Part shown: one piece after another, positions 48,988-59,989 of the stretch
How the letters are laid out: the number at the start of each line of letters is the position of its first letter
Numbering within the stretch: position 1 is the stretch's first letter
Assembly (NCBI GenBank): GCA_038373865.1
Contig: JAXGGA010002235.1
Span: forward strand, 62,001 to 126,000
Direction of reading: 5' to 3'
Length of the DNA: 64,000 bases
DNA from: Uloborus plumipes
Lineage: Eukaryota > Arthropoda > Arachnida > Araneae > Uloboridae
The notes under the pieces: generated by a model
Seen by the model: the letters and a program-made list of their open reading frames with translations, nothing else
Told to the model about the DNA's origin: nothing
Database searches by the model: none
Made by a program: the position numbers and the translations under genes

Positions 48988-49708
48988 GAGAGTTAATTTA
49001 AGATGATCACAACTTAGATTTTTACCAAAATAGGACGGCAAAAGTGCTTGAAATATTTGCTATGATGAAGAATATGTGTATAACATAAGATGTTTGAAGC
49101 ATGGAGGCGAGATTCAAAAAAAAAAAAAAAAGAAAGAAAGAAATACCTATTCCTATCTCTTTATTGGGTCTTTGAAACAAGCTTCTTTATAATCTTTAAC
49201 ATGATTTCTGAAACTGTAACAGTAAAAATAGCTTTATAGTAAAATATGCAGCATATATTAGGACTCTCTAATTTAGTACCTTCACATCTCATGAAAACTT
49301 CCTCGCCTTTGATGAAACAACTTTGTGAAAGATTCTCCTGAAATTATTATAACTATTATTATATTATTACATTTAACTTTTTGTGAAACTGACGGGAATT
49401 TCGAAAGATTTCCCAGCGAGGAAAGAATCGGTTAAATGACGAAATTTTTCAAACAATTTAAGAATCCTTGAAAGTGAGAGATTCACTTCTGAAAGTGAAA
49501 TAAGGCATGTAATGCAGGATGTATATGCGCTATGAGTCAATGACTTGGGAATTTATTGGTCAAACTCCATGCAAATTTTTTACTGTTATTTTTGAACACG
49601 AGATATGTTTTACTCTATTATTAGCTTCTATCATTGTTGAACTAAACATATGAGATGCAAAGAAAATTACAACGTTAAGAAGGCACAAATGAGCAGGGAT
49701 ACTGCAGA
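48988..49708. other. Intronic stretch with an element fragment
   Basis: 49380-49500 (GAAACTGACGGGAATTTCG, AAATGACGAAATTTTT, GTGAGAG) resembles the subterminal sequence of the 43526-48987 family. Otherwise unassigned. Confidence 0.4.
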
Positions 49709-49736
49709 CACGTGTTTCGGCGTTACAAGGAACGCC
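49709..49736 (+). other. CACGTGTTTCG hairpin motif, best-preserved copy
   Basis: CACGTGTTTC is followed by GGCGTT, a six-base loop ACAAGG and AACGCC, then TTTTATATGAGA. The 6-bp stem is perfect. Related sites at 3201, 5440-5451 (minus), 25343 and 41802-41812 (minus) keep the left motif and loop length while the stem sequence differs. Confidence 0.6.
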
Positions 49737-52059
49737 TTTTATATGAGATATTGATATTTTTATGAGATGCTTCTCAGAAATTTAGAAAAGGAGTACGTAA
49801 GGTATTGCCATCTTTTGAGTATCATTTCAAAACATATTTGAAGTTCTTAGCTGATTTTCATTTTTCTAGAGAGGGGAGTTGCTCAATATTACATATCTTA
49901 CAATATGAAATGCTAAGCTTGATATTCTACTTGATGTGGTCAAAATTTGTTTCATTTTCGTGTAACATCTACGTAAATTAATAACACATTTTTTTTTAAA
50001 AAAATGAGAAATGTTACGAAAGTTATGATTTTGAATCTATAGTCCATCGATGACATCAACGTATATCAACCATTTTCTATTATATTATAATATTAATGCA
50101 ATTAATTACGATCTAAATGAAAAATTATCGAAATTAATTTCTGCGAAAATATGATCAAATTGAAAGTAACAATAATAATGAGGACGTAAATAAAGCACAA
50201 ATTGTGACGAAAAAGAAACATTTCTTGATAATTTTTGTTTTATATACGTTGTTTTCCACTTTTAATCATAGTTAAAATTTTATTGATTTTTCCTACTCTC
50301 TAATGAAGAAAATATTTAAAATTATAGTTAGCAAAGTTTGAAATATGAAAAAATAGAGTTCTGTGAGCTAAATATTGAAATGAAACAGAACTTCTTTGCT
50401 CCTGGAGTTAAAATTGGAATCTTGAAAGTATAAGTATGTAAAAATCACGCGCTATTAAGCCTAAGTAAATTGCTAAAAATTTAATTAGTGTACTCAAACT
50501 AAACTACATCATCACACATGTATTGTACTCCAAAGCTGTCCAATATTGCTATGGTTGTGATTAATAAAAACTCGCTTCAGAAGGAAGAGCTGTTTTCACA
50601 ATAAAGTTGAGCAGTTTATCAAAAATAATTTATAGTTACTATAGGATAGTTTGAGAAACAAGTACGTAGTGAAAAAAAGCTTGTAAAAAAGCATTTTAAG
50701 ATGCTCAAGTATTCTCGTAAAGTTGCGTCATTTTAAAAATTGAAATGAAAATGAAATGCTTCAGCAAGTTTTTTTTCCATGTAACATGTGCTTATTTAGC
50801 ACCTTTTTAGTCATACTATAAATCTTTTAAAAACATTTAACGCGGATTTTTTGTACAATCTATGTTGTAAATCCGTATTTTTTTTATGATCAGTTATAGT
50901 AAGGCGGTTTTGTATACATTGTAAATGTTTGCCAGAAATTGAGAAGCCTTATTTTTCATCCCACCTTTTAGTTATTAGCGTCATCAATGAGCAATTTTGT
51001 CGAATTAAAAGTTATGTTTCTTTTATTCGCGTAGAGGTGATGAGCAATAATATTTGACGGTTCTTACAATTATCATTTACATGCTTCTATTTCCATCTAT
51101 TTACAAGCAGAATTTAATGCAGAAGATACCACTGAGATTTTAAATCAGGAGATTTTCAACGTCATTCAGTAAAGTTAGGGAAGGGGTGGGGGAGAGCATA
51201 AGAAATAAATTTAGAAAATTAAAACATTTAAATTATGTGCTCTTGAATATTCTCTAACGTTCATTATGTTTGAAAATGTGAATGTTGTGCATTAATGTAT
51301 TTCAAGAAAATTAATATATTATATTCATCGTGAATCAACAGTTGAATTTCAGTTTAAAACATGATTGAAACACATATTTAATTTTAATGTATTTGTCTTA
51401 TTAACTTATTTTATATTTGAAAAAAAGAACTATATTTACTAGTTTCATATTGTTCTTCTTACTAACACTTTTTACTTAATACGATTCTTATTTTCAATTT
51501 TATTAATGATCTACAAGTTTCTCACTGTATATTTTCAATACAATTCCTTGTGAAGATGATCTATTTCAAGAGAATATATAGCTACTGTTGAAAAAAAGGA
51601 ATAGAATTTTCTATGATTTTGGCCGTTCTCAAATATTTTAATTACCTTTGTTTATTCTTCGGAAAATTGAATTGCAGCTACAACTTTGAAAACTCAAATA
51701 ATTTTGATCAATATGTAGTACAAACCAAGCATTTTGTCTCAGAATGTTAATGATTCTAAGCAATGTACTACCTGTATTTGAGTTTATCTTACAATAATAA
51801 CTTTTACTTTATTTATCTTAACTGATACCAGCCATGAACTCAGGTTGTAATCCGTACATGAAATCTTCGAAAAAGTGTTACCCCTATTTCATGATTTTTA
51901 ATCACATCTAAACGATTTCCATTCCCTAGTAACAATGATGGTGGAAAAAAAATATACTAAAGTATAGGTTTAATGTATATATTCAATGTATCGAAATGAG
52001 CACAGTACTTAACTGTAGCACAAGAATGCGCTAGTCATATTTTTAATTACGTGCAATAC
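49737..52059. other. Unassigned intronic stretch
   Basis: 49740-49800 is an inverted match to 41975-42030. The rest is AT-rich with no gene or element recognised. Confidence 0.45.
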
Positions 52060-52680
52060 GAAGAAACAATGCTTCATCAAAGTAGTTTATAATCGCATCA
52101 ATGTTTGTTAAGATATGTAGTTAAAAATAATAGCGAAAAAACTAGCACAAGTAAATTGCAAAGCCTTTGTTAAAAGCTATTTCAGTGCTTCAGTACAATA
52201 CTAACCTGTTTTTTTAAGTTGTTGCATGAAATATAAACAAAAAAAGCGCCATTCCAATAATTTTAATCACATTATTGTTTGTTAAAAAATTCAACCTTTA
52301 TTGACTAAAAAGGAAAATTTTAATAAAAATTAATTAAAATGTAAAATTAATTAAAATGAAGAGCAAAAGTTAGAAGGTATATTAGCATTTTAGTAGCACA
52401 CAAGTTTCAACTCTATTCATGTTTTAAGTTTTTGTATCCAGTAAAAAGTAACAATGCATCATTCCAATAATTTTGATCGCATTGTTTTGATCGCATTGTT
52501 TGTTAAACAATGCATCTTTTACCAGCAAAGATAAAAAAAAAAGTTGAAACGTAAAACATAATTTAAAGGGAATTTCAGTATTTTAGTACAGCACGAGGTA
52601 AAACACCAATCTGGTTTTAAGCCATTACAAAGTTACAATAAACAATGCTTCAGTTCATTTATAATAATTGTTGTAAAACG
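52060..52680. repeat. Degenerate satellite-like tandem repeat, unit about 180-205 bp
   Basis: Four diverged units begin near 52064, 52245, 52452 and 52644. Each has ACAATGC(A/T)TCA or its decayed form, then CCAATAATTTTGATCGCATTG-like words, TTTGTTAA, and a later CAGTA(C/T)TTTAGTAC segment. An 18-base word (TTTTGATCGCATTG core) is duplicated again at 52468-52500. Confidence 0.55.
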
Positions 52681-52873
52681 ACTCTAAGAAATAGAAACTG
52701 AGAGAGCAACTTCATGTAGTCCCACACATATTACTATTAATATTGTATTGTTTTGAATAATCTTTTAGTTTGAAATAATTCAAATAAATCTATGGCAAGA
52801 TAAAAGAACCATGCAAACATGCTTGTATACTTTGATAAGGAACGTTTGCTTTATAGGGAGGAAGGAGCAAATT

Positions 52874-52877
<4 letters not shown>

Positions 52878-52908
<31 letters not shown>
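52878..52908. repeat. Poly(A) run of about 30 bases
   Basis: An uninterrupted A homopolymer, possibly the tail of an unrecognised minus-to-plus retroposon. Its left neighbour is not a known SINE here. Confidence 0.9.
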
Positions 52909-53284
52909 CGAACATACACTATAAATTAGTAAGTGGTGCGCAATCTTTTTTCTCCGAAAGCTGCACCTCATACTAAGATCAATCTGTCGGGCTAAAACGC
53001 ATACAAAATAAAAACATACTAAAATCTTGTTCATAGATATTACATGGGAAACCGCGAAAAAGAAAGAAAATTAAAAACCAAGAGAACTCTCGTTATCTTT
53101 ACTACTTACTTAATTTATTAATATGACGTTTCGATCTGTTCTTTATAAACCACTTTCTAACTATTTGGCGTCAAATTTGTAGTAATTATTAGTAATACCG
53201 AATAAAAACTATCTCTTGTTCCGGAAATTTATAGAATATATTTTTCGATTCGTTACATTGAACATAACAACGTGGCACATGAAT

Positions 53285-53330
53285 CAGCATCTTGGGTCAC
53301 ATCTGGCCCGCGGACCGTAGACTGAGCATT
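53285..53330. mobile_element. hAT-like transposon terminus
   Basis: CATCTGGCCCGCGGACCGTAG followed by ACTGAGCATTGCTGA resembles, on the minus strand, the CAG..TGCTCAAACTACGGCCCGCGGGCCA type of hAT (Charlie-like) end. The partner end was not found, so only a fragment is claimed. Confidence 0.45.
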
Positions 53331-53649
53331 GCTGAATTAGTAGCAAGATTTTTTTTTAAACAGTCTCGAATAAGTATAAAATCTTCATTGAAGATTTCTT
53401 CAAGAAATTAGTTTTACTGATGCATATGATTTCAGTTTAAAATTCTAATCATCAGGAACATAACACAAATATGCTCAAAATTTCAGAAAACTACTGTGCC
53501 CAAAATGAACCTTTAAATCACTGTTATAGCTTTCTTCTTTTTTTTTTTCAAAACTTGAAAGTTAAAAAAAAAGCAATTAAAAAAAGGGTACTGTTTATGT
53601 ACACATAACCAAGTTCCACGATGTGGCAAAAGACGTCCTCATCCGTCTA

Positions 53650-53830
53650 CAGCAGCAAAAGAAACAGCGAACGGTTTTCCAGAACCACCTGTTGGCCTTG
53701 AGTTTTTGCCACTACGGGAGCTATCACAGCTAATTAAGTAACCGAGAATAATTAGCAAAAATCAGATTAGCCCTAATTACGATTCACTGCCAGCCTTAGA
53801 GCGCATGCTAATTTGTCCCATTCTTCACAA
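53650..53830. promoter_or_regulatory. Homeodomain-site cluster in intron 1, candidate enhancer
   Basis: A GC-balanced block with an E-box CACCTG (53686-53691), CTAATTAAG (53730), AATAATTAG (53747), AGATTAGCCCTAATTACG (53764-53781) and an octamer-like ATGCTAATTTG (53805). Paired-like, bHLH and POU factors bind such words, and autoregulation is common for Phox2-type genes. The assignment is inferred from site density only. Confidence 0.35.
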
Positions 53831-55324
53831 GGGTAAAAGATCTGGAAAAGCTGAGGTCCTGAGGTTTTTGCTCTCTGTTACAGTTTGCTTTCTCTCTTTT
53901 GGTTGATAAGATATTTTTATCTGTTTCCTCTTATGGTTTATTTTTGGAGACTGAAGGAGTAATGGGTCCTAATTGTTTGACTCTTTTTTCATCATTTGTT
54001 TGTGAGTAATTAATGTGTTAATATGATGAATGGAAGGTCACTGATTCTGTTGTGGACATTACTGCGATTTGTGGAGATTTCTTTGGAGTTCCCGTTTTAT
54101 CCGTAAGAAGTTGAGATCGCATAAATCAGTAATCCATAAGCCTAGTTTTTATAGATTTCGATTTTTTAAATGCCGATGCTTTTATTTATTTACAATGTTG
54201 ATATACTTTGTTTCGCAACATAGTTTTCTTATAGATTATAAGACTCGCACCTGAAGCATTAGTCGGAGGTGTAAATGCTCCATTATTTCGTTTTCCGTGG
54301 TCTAGATGAAGAGCCATATGTTGATTTATTTATTTATCGTCTGCCGATTGGTAACACGATAAGCTTTATGAGTTCAGTTGGAATTAGGAGCATTCTTGTC
54401 TAGCAAGTAATCTTGTTTATGTTCGTTCTTATTAATATTTTCCGATGACTTCTTTGAATAATATTAAGTACTCTTTTGTTTAAAACACAGTCTATTTCTC
54501 TTGTTTTCCTAACGGGCCATCCACAGTATCGTTTTTGTAATTTTATTAGAGATTATAAGAGTCAATAGAATGATTAGAGTGGTTCATGATCACAAACTTC
54601 ATACAGTTGCTGTTATTAACTGCTATATGTACATCTTTTTTAAGAATTTCTTTTTCACTAGTGAAAAGTTGAAATAGCAAAACACTGACACCAAAATCTA
54701 GCTGTTAAGACCCTATATATATCTTAATAACTTTCGCAATTTAGCTCTTGTTATAAACAGCCACAAAGCTTTTTGGTTCAATGAATAAATGTCTATCAAG
54801 AATAATTTTTTTTTGTAATTTCATAAGTTTTTGTTGTCAATTTTAAGTTAGTTTAAAAAAAAATGTACTTAGTTTTATTTTAATTAGTGGAACAATAAGA
54901 CATGTGGGAACATGCTTTACTACTGAAAGTACATGTCTAGTTATATATTAAAATTTGTTGAATTACCCCTATTTACCTTATTTATGTGTCTAATGTTTAA
55001 TGCGTTCACTGACCGTGTGATTAATCAATTATTAATCTATGTAATTAAAGTAGAGTTAAATCTATAATCCTGAACCAGTTTCATATTATATGTCTTACGC
55101 TCATATCTCAAGATGCAGTACAAGCACTCATTTTTATCAAATGCAATTGTATGCTATTTATATCAAAATGTTTGGTCTCTATCTTTCAGCTTTGCCTTCT
55201 CATGTATAATGTACGTACAGGTAATTATCTGAGATTTTCTACAGTAAGAGAAACTTGTGGGTGACATTTTTAAAAATTTAATTTGCATTTTAATAAGGTT
55301 TAAATATAATTTTATATTGATTAA
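53831..55324. other. Unassigned intronic stretch
   Basis: AT-rich, with no coding sequence or element ends recognised. Confidence 0.5.
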
Positions 55325-55574
55325 TTCTATACCTCATAATCGGACTGGCGTAAGTCCATTTTCTCTACTTTTCACTAGAATGCGAAAACGGTTGTCTGAT
55401 GCATGCAAAGGACTCGTGCTCTTTTAAAGTTGTTGCATAATTGTGAAGGAATTGCTTTTATGGAATAGCATTCTCATTGGTCGATGCGGAATAAGGTTCT
55501 TCATACTACGCAGTAATAAAGTGTAAATGGCCATTTTCGGGTTTACGTTACTCTGGCCCTGAGTTTCAGAATTT
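55325..55574. mobile_element. TIR element of the 'CAGAACCAGAC-TAAGTCCA' family, copy 3
   Basis: It starts ACCTCATAATCGGACTGGCG, then TAAGTCCATTTTC, and ends with the inverse GGCCATTTTCGGGTTTACG, then TCTGGCCCTGAG. The interior words TTGTCTGATGCATGCAAAGG and TCGATGCGGAATAAGG match copies 1 and 2. Confidence 0.75.
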
Positions 55575-57199
55575 GATTGAAAAAAAGTCATTGTTTTTGA
55601 AACTTAAACGTTTTTTTAACTGTCGGAAATAAAATTCGATAAAACACATTTTGAATGGCGGTGTGATTTTAGATGTTACGTTTAAATGTATATTAATTTT
55701 AAGACAGTCAGTGAAAAAAAAAACATGCTTTTTTTCCAGAACGATTCATATACAATTCTTATTTGATTTAAAATTTTGTCCACGAGGAACTAATTTCTCG
55801 TGAAATAATTTGTGTTTTATCAGTTTTTCATGAAGCTATTCGTAGCCGAAGGTACCTAATACGCAAAGAATTTATTCGAACATTTTTAAACAATGTGTCG
55901 CAAATTTATTAAAATTTTTGAGATTTGAAATGTAAGTGTACAAATAAACTTCGAACCGTGTTTCAATCCGCCTAAAAGTAAATAAGTGAAGATATAAAGA
56001 ATAATTTTCGTATTTTTGTACTTCATTTTGTTTTTATGCCTGGAAATACTTAGGCAAACTGTGTTTGTGTTGTACAAAAGAGTGCATTAAATTACAGAAA
56101 TGTAGTTTTCAACATTTGTTTTAAGTATACAGCAAAGTCAATATTTTCAAAATAAGGAAAAAAAACTCTTGTTTTTGGATATTTTTAATGTAAAAGCATA
56201 TAACTCGTTCTCACCAAAACACTTAATTTTGCAAAAAAGAAAAAAGATTTTTTATGATATATATACATATATGTATAGAATTTAAAATTCTAATTAAAAA
56301 AAATTAATTTTATCATAAAATGCAAGTTTTTTCCCTACATTATTTTTTTTTAAAATCTTTTTGCCTGTTTTTTTTTAAATTATTATTCTTCCTTTTCTTC
56401 TTTTTATTACTATTCATATAAATGAAATGCTGATTTATTGTCGGACCAAAAGCTATCGTATCAAAATGAAAATATCACTTCAAGCAAAGAAACTATTTCT
56501 TCATGGATAAAGAATATCATGACGAAAATGCTAACAGCCAAGATGAAATTGTAACAATAATAAAGATATTATTGAAATAAAAAGAAAGATAGTGCAAAGT
56601 AAGTTTAGTGTAATTCTTCCGAACAAACAAATTCTTCAAACAATGATAATGTTCAATGTTTTAATGAAATTTGAGGCGGTCTTAAGATTAAAATACTTTT
56701 AAATTATAAATATAATTATTGAACTGGTAATTTTCTTCGGATGTTAACACTGTTTATTTTTATGACCAATACAATTTACCGCCATAAAATTTGATATAAT
56801 AAATTTTCATTCTTCTTAAACACAAACTCGAAAACACTCATAATTAAATTAATTAACTTCCTTATAGGTATTTTAGTACATGTTATTTAAACAAGAGTTT
56901 CAAATTAAGAAATTATTTATTTTTTGTGTGAGTTCAAAAAATTAGATCTTTTACCTCAAGAGAAGAGTATTTTGAAGTTCTTTGAAACTTTTGTTGGCAT
57001 TCTAATTACGAGTTTGTGTCTAATAATTTTTGTCAAAATATTTAGCAATGTAATAGTTTTCTTTCGGCTGGTAAAAATATTAAGAATTTTTGACTTAAAC
57101 CAAATAAAATTTTCGAATTTTAAACAATCTCCCCAACCAAGGAAAATTAGAAGTTAATTTAATGTCGCCTGGGCAAAAGATGGAAAACAGACACAATTT
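55575..57199. other. Unassigned intronic stretch
   Basis: Very AT-rich. No reading frame with family resemblance and no element ends found. Confidence 0.5.
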
Positions 57200-57620
57200 A
57201 TTCATTTAATTTTTAATCTAAAATTTCAGACTTTGTTCATTAGGGAATGGCAACACTTTATTAGAAGGGAAAATGCAGCTTCCGCGGAATTGAAACCGGT
57301 CATAAATTTTAATTATAAAAGTCTCCTCTTTTACCGCCTCCGCTTTTTAAAACATAATAAAAGTTTGTTTTGTAAGATTAGTTTTCCGCGCAAACTGATA
57401 ACAGTATGCGAAGGAAGTGGAGTTTACATTTTGATTAATTGCGCATTGTTTTCTCTGTCTCAGTCCGCCCTTCGCTCTGTTTTTATACAGAAGTTTCGCG
57501 TTTCAAATTAAGTCCTCTTTCTCCGTAACTTTAATTTCATCAGGCACTTATGATAATTTAGAAAGCGTGATGAAATGTCGCCAAGTTTTAATTTCCAACA
57601 ATGGAGGGAGACAACTTGGT
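57200..57620. promoter_or_regulatory. GC-balanced intronic block, candidate enhancer
   Basis: It stands out from the very AT-rich flanks. Words include TTTTAATTATAAAAG, TGATTAATTGCGCA, CCGCGGAATTG, TTTTCCGCGCAAAC and TTATGATAATTTAG. The frame across 57233-57511 has no recognisable protein. Regulatory function is inference. Confidence 0.25.
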
Positions 57621-58521
57621 GTTGGCGAGAAGCGTTAGTTTTTTTTTTCATTTTCCTTGCACTTCATACAGAAGCAAATATACACTTTTAATTAGCGGAT
57701 ATGGTCGTGAGTAAACACCAGTTTTATAACTCAAATCGTATTAGATTCTGTTTTATTATTACTTTTCGATTTCTGATATCTTTACGCAAACTTGCATTAA
57801 TTAAATATTGTTTGCAACGAAAAAGAAAAAAAAAACTTTTCTTTTTTAATAACGAAAGCTGTTTATTTATTTATATTGAAGCTCAGTTTCGTGGTGCTAA
57901 AACAGTTGACTGTAAAAAGGGAAAAGATGTCAATTCGCTCAGGAAAATCTCGATGGAAACATAGATTTGTGTATTTTTTAGACTCACATTTGCAATCCTG
58001 CATTGAAAAGGAATATTCAAGATTTGTTTTAAGTCAACTTGGAGTTTTATTTATGCGGGAAGATGTTTTATCCCAAATGTGCAAAAATGCAACTCCTAGA
58101 AAAGAGTACTAACTAATCTACTCTAGAAAAGAATGAATAAAATTCTTTTTTAGAAGAACTCTAGAAAAGAATGAATGTAATTCTTTTCTAGAGTAGACTA
58201 ATATAAGTAGTCGACTCTAAGAAAAGAATGTAACTATAGTTCAAGTAGGATACTGCAAATGTATCCTTTAAATTAATTTTACACAGTATAAAACATACAA
58301 TACACTGCACATAAAATGCTAGAAATCTGTAATTATTTTTGTCAGATTTAGACAATTGTTTGCATTAAAGGCTTGATAAATTTAGGAAATTTTGAATACG
58401 TTATGAACATAAGAAACAAAAACAATCAGAAAACTTGATTTTCACTGTTAAACAAAAATTTAGCGTCGTCGAAAGACACCAAAGATTGAAAGACACAAAC
58501 AAATGAAACTTTTAGGGTAAA

Positions 58522-58580
58522 ATCTGTATCTCAGAGCCAGACTAACTCAAGTCCATTTCCTTTACTTTTTAGGAGACATA
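58522..58580. mobile_element. Single end of the 'CAGAACCAGAC-TAAGTCCA' family
   Basis: ATCTCAGAGCCAGACTAACT followed by CAAGTCCATTTCC matches the left end of copies 1-3. No right end follows, so it is truncated. Confidence 0.6.
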
Positions 58581-58639
58581 TTCGAATTCAGTGTTTGATT
58601 TTACAGAAAAAGAGATTTTTCACAGTTTTGCAAAAAAAA

Positions 58640-58760
58640 AAAAAAAAAAGTTTTTATTTATTTTTTTACAATGACAAATTGTGATGTTTTCTTTTGGATC
58701 TGAGACGTCGTGTAGTCCCTCTTTCAAATTGGCAGTCTGCCAACGGGACAAGATGGCGGA
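58640..58760 (-). mobile_element. Second SINE family, copy 2 (body only, minus strand)
   Basis: On the minus strand CGTTGGCAGACTGCC, GAAAGAGGGACTACACGACG and CAATTTGTCATTG occur in the same order as at 20262-20368, ending in an A/T-rich tail. The tRNA-like head of copy 1 is not evident here. Confidence 0.55.
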
Positions 58761-58884
58761 CTCAGAGCTACTTAACCAGTCCACCTGCTCCTGTTTGTGT
58801 GGCCATCTCTCCTTCAGGTCGTACTGACCCTCCTATGGTCCTCTGCAGAGCAGGTGGAGCAGATGGTGGCTCTCATGTCCTGCA

Positions 58885-58965
58885 TACACACGCATACACC
58901 CGTCTACACACAAAACACACACATGCACCAACCGAAACACACACACGTCTACACACAAATTCATG
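58885..58965. repeat. CA-rich imperfect minisatellite
   Basis: Irregular ACACACGCATACAC, CGTCTACACACAAA and ACACACACGTCTACAC units. The overlapping reading frames are low-complexity by-products. Confidence 0.75.
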
Positions 58966-59329
58966 TACCTATCGTAATTCGTCATTGCGAGAAACGTAAT
59001 TTGAATTCAAGATGTCAAAATTCATTTTTTTCCCTTGAGGACTGCTGTTATTAGTATTATTATCTTCGCAAATAATGTAGAGGCTCAGATAAGTTTGTAG
59101 CGCCATTGAAAAATAAATGAATTTTAAGAAAGAAAATCATTTTTAAGTATGAAGAGATACAGAATAGTTTTTCAATAAGCGGTTCGTGCAAAATGTTTCC
59201 TAATATGAAATTATGCTATAAACGAGCTGAGTACCGTAACCTTGAACAATGATCTTGAAACTTTTTCTATTTTTTGGCTGTTCAGTGAAAAAGACATTTC
59301 TGGAGAAGATTAGAGTAAAACTGCTACAA

Positions 59330-59500
59330 AAGTAACCCAGCTCAACTCAGCTCTAATTACCCCTTTTTATTACCCCATAATTAAGTAAACATTGTCAAAG
59401 TCATGGCACAGTTTATTAGGTCCTCAACTATAATTTACCAGTCACACTGCAGAGCAATTAAATCAAAATTTTATTTGAGCAAATGTGATTTAAACAGCGA
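59330..59500. promoter_or_regulatory. Homeodomain-site cluster just upstream of exon 2
   Basis: Contains CTCTAATTACCCC (59351), CCCCATAATTAAG (59373), GTTTATTAGG (59411) and GCAATTAAATC (59455) in a block less AT-rich than its flanks, about 200-370 bp before the exon 2 acceptor. It may be an intronic enhancer or a splicing-related conserved block; unproven. Confidence 0.3.
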
Positions 59501-59602
59501 CTTCTAAATTAAAACTACCATTGAACTGACTGTTTTTTTTTTAGAATATTAAACCTTTAACCTTTTGTTTTCAGCTTTGAATTCAACGTTTTCTAAGAAT
59601 AG

Positions 59603-59950
<348 letters not shown>

Positions 59951-59989
59951 TGATATTTTAAAAAGTAGGAGAATTGGGGATAAGTGAAA

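Noticed and set aside
58694..59054. Two overlapping frames of 101 and 85 codons
   Set aside because: Both are by-products of the SINE fragment and the CA-rich minisatellite.
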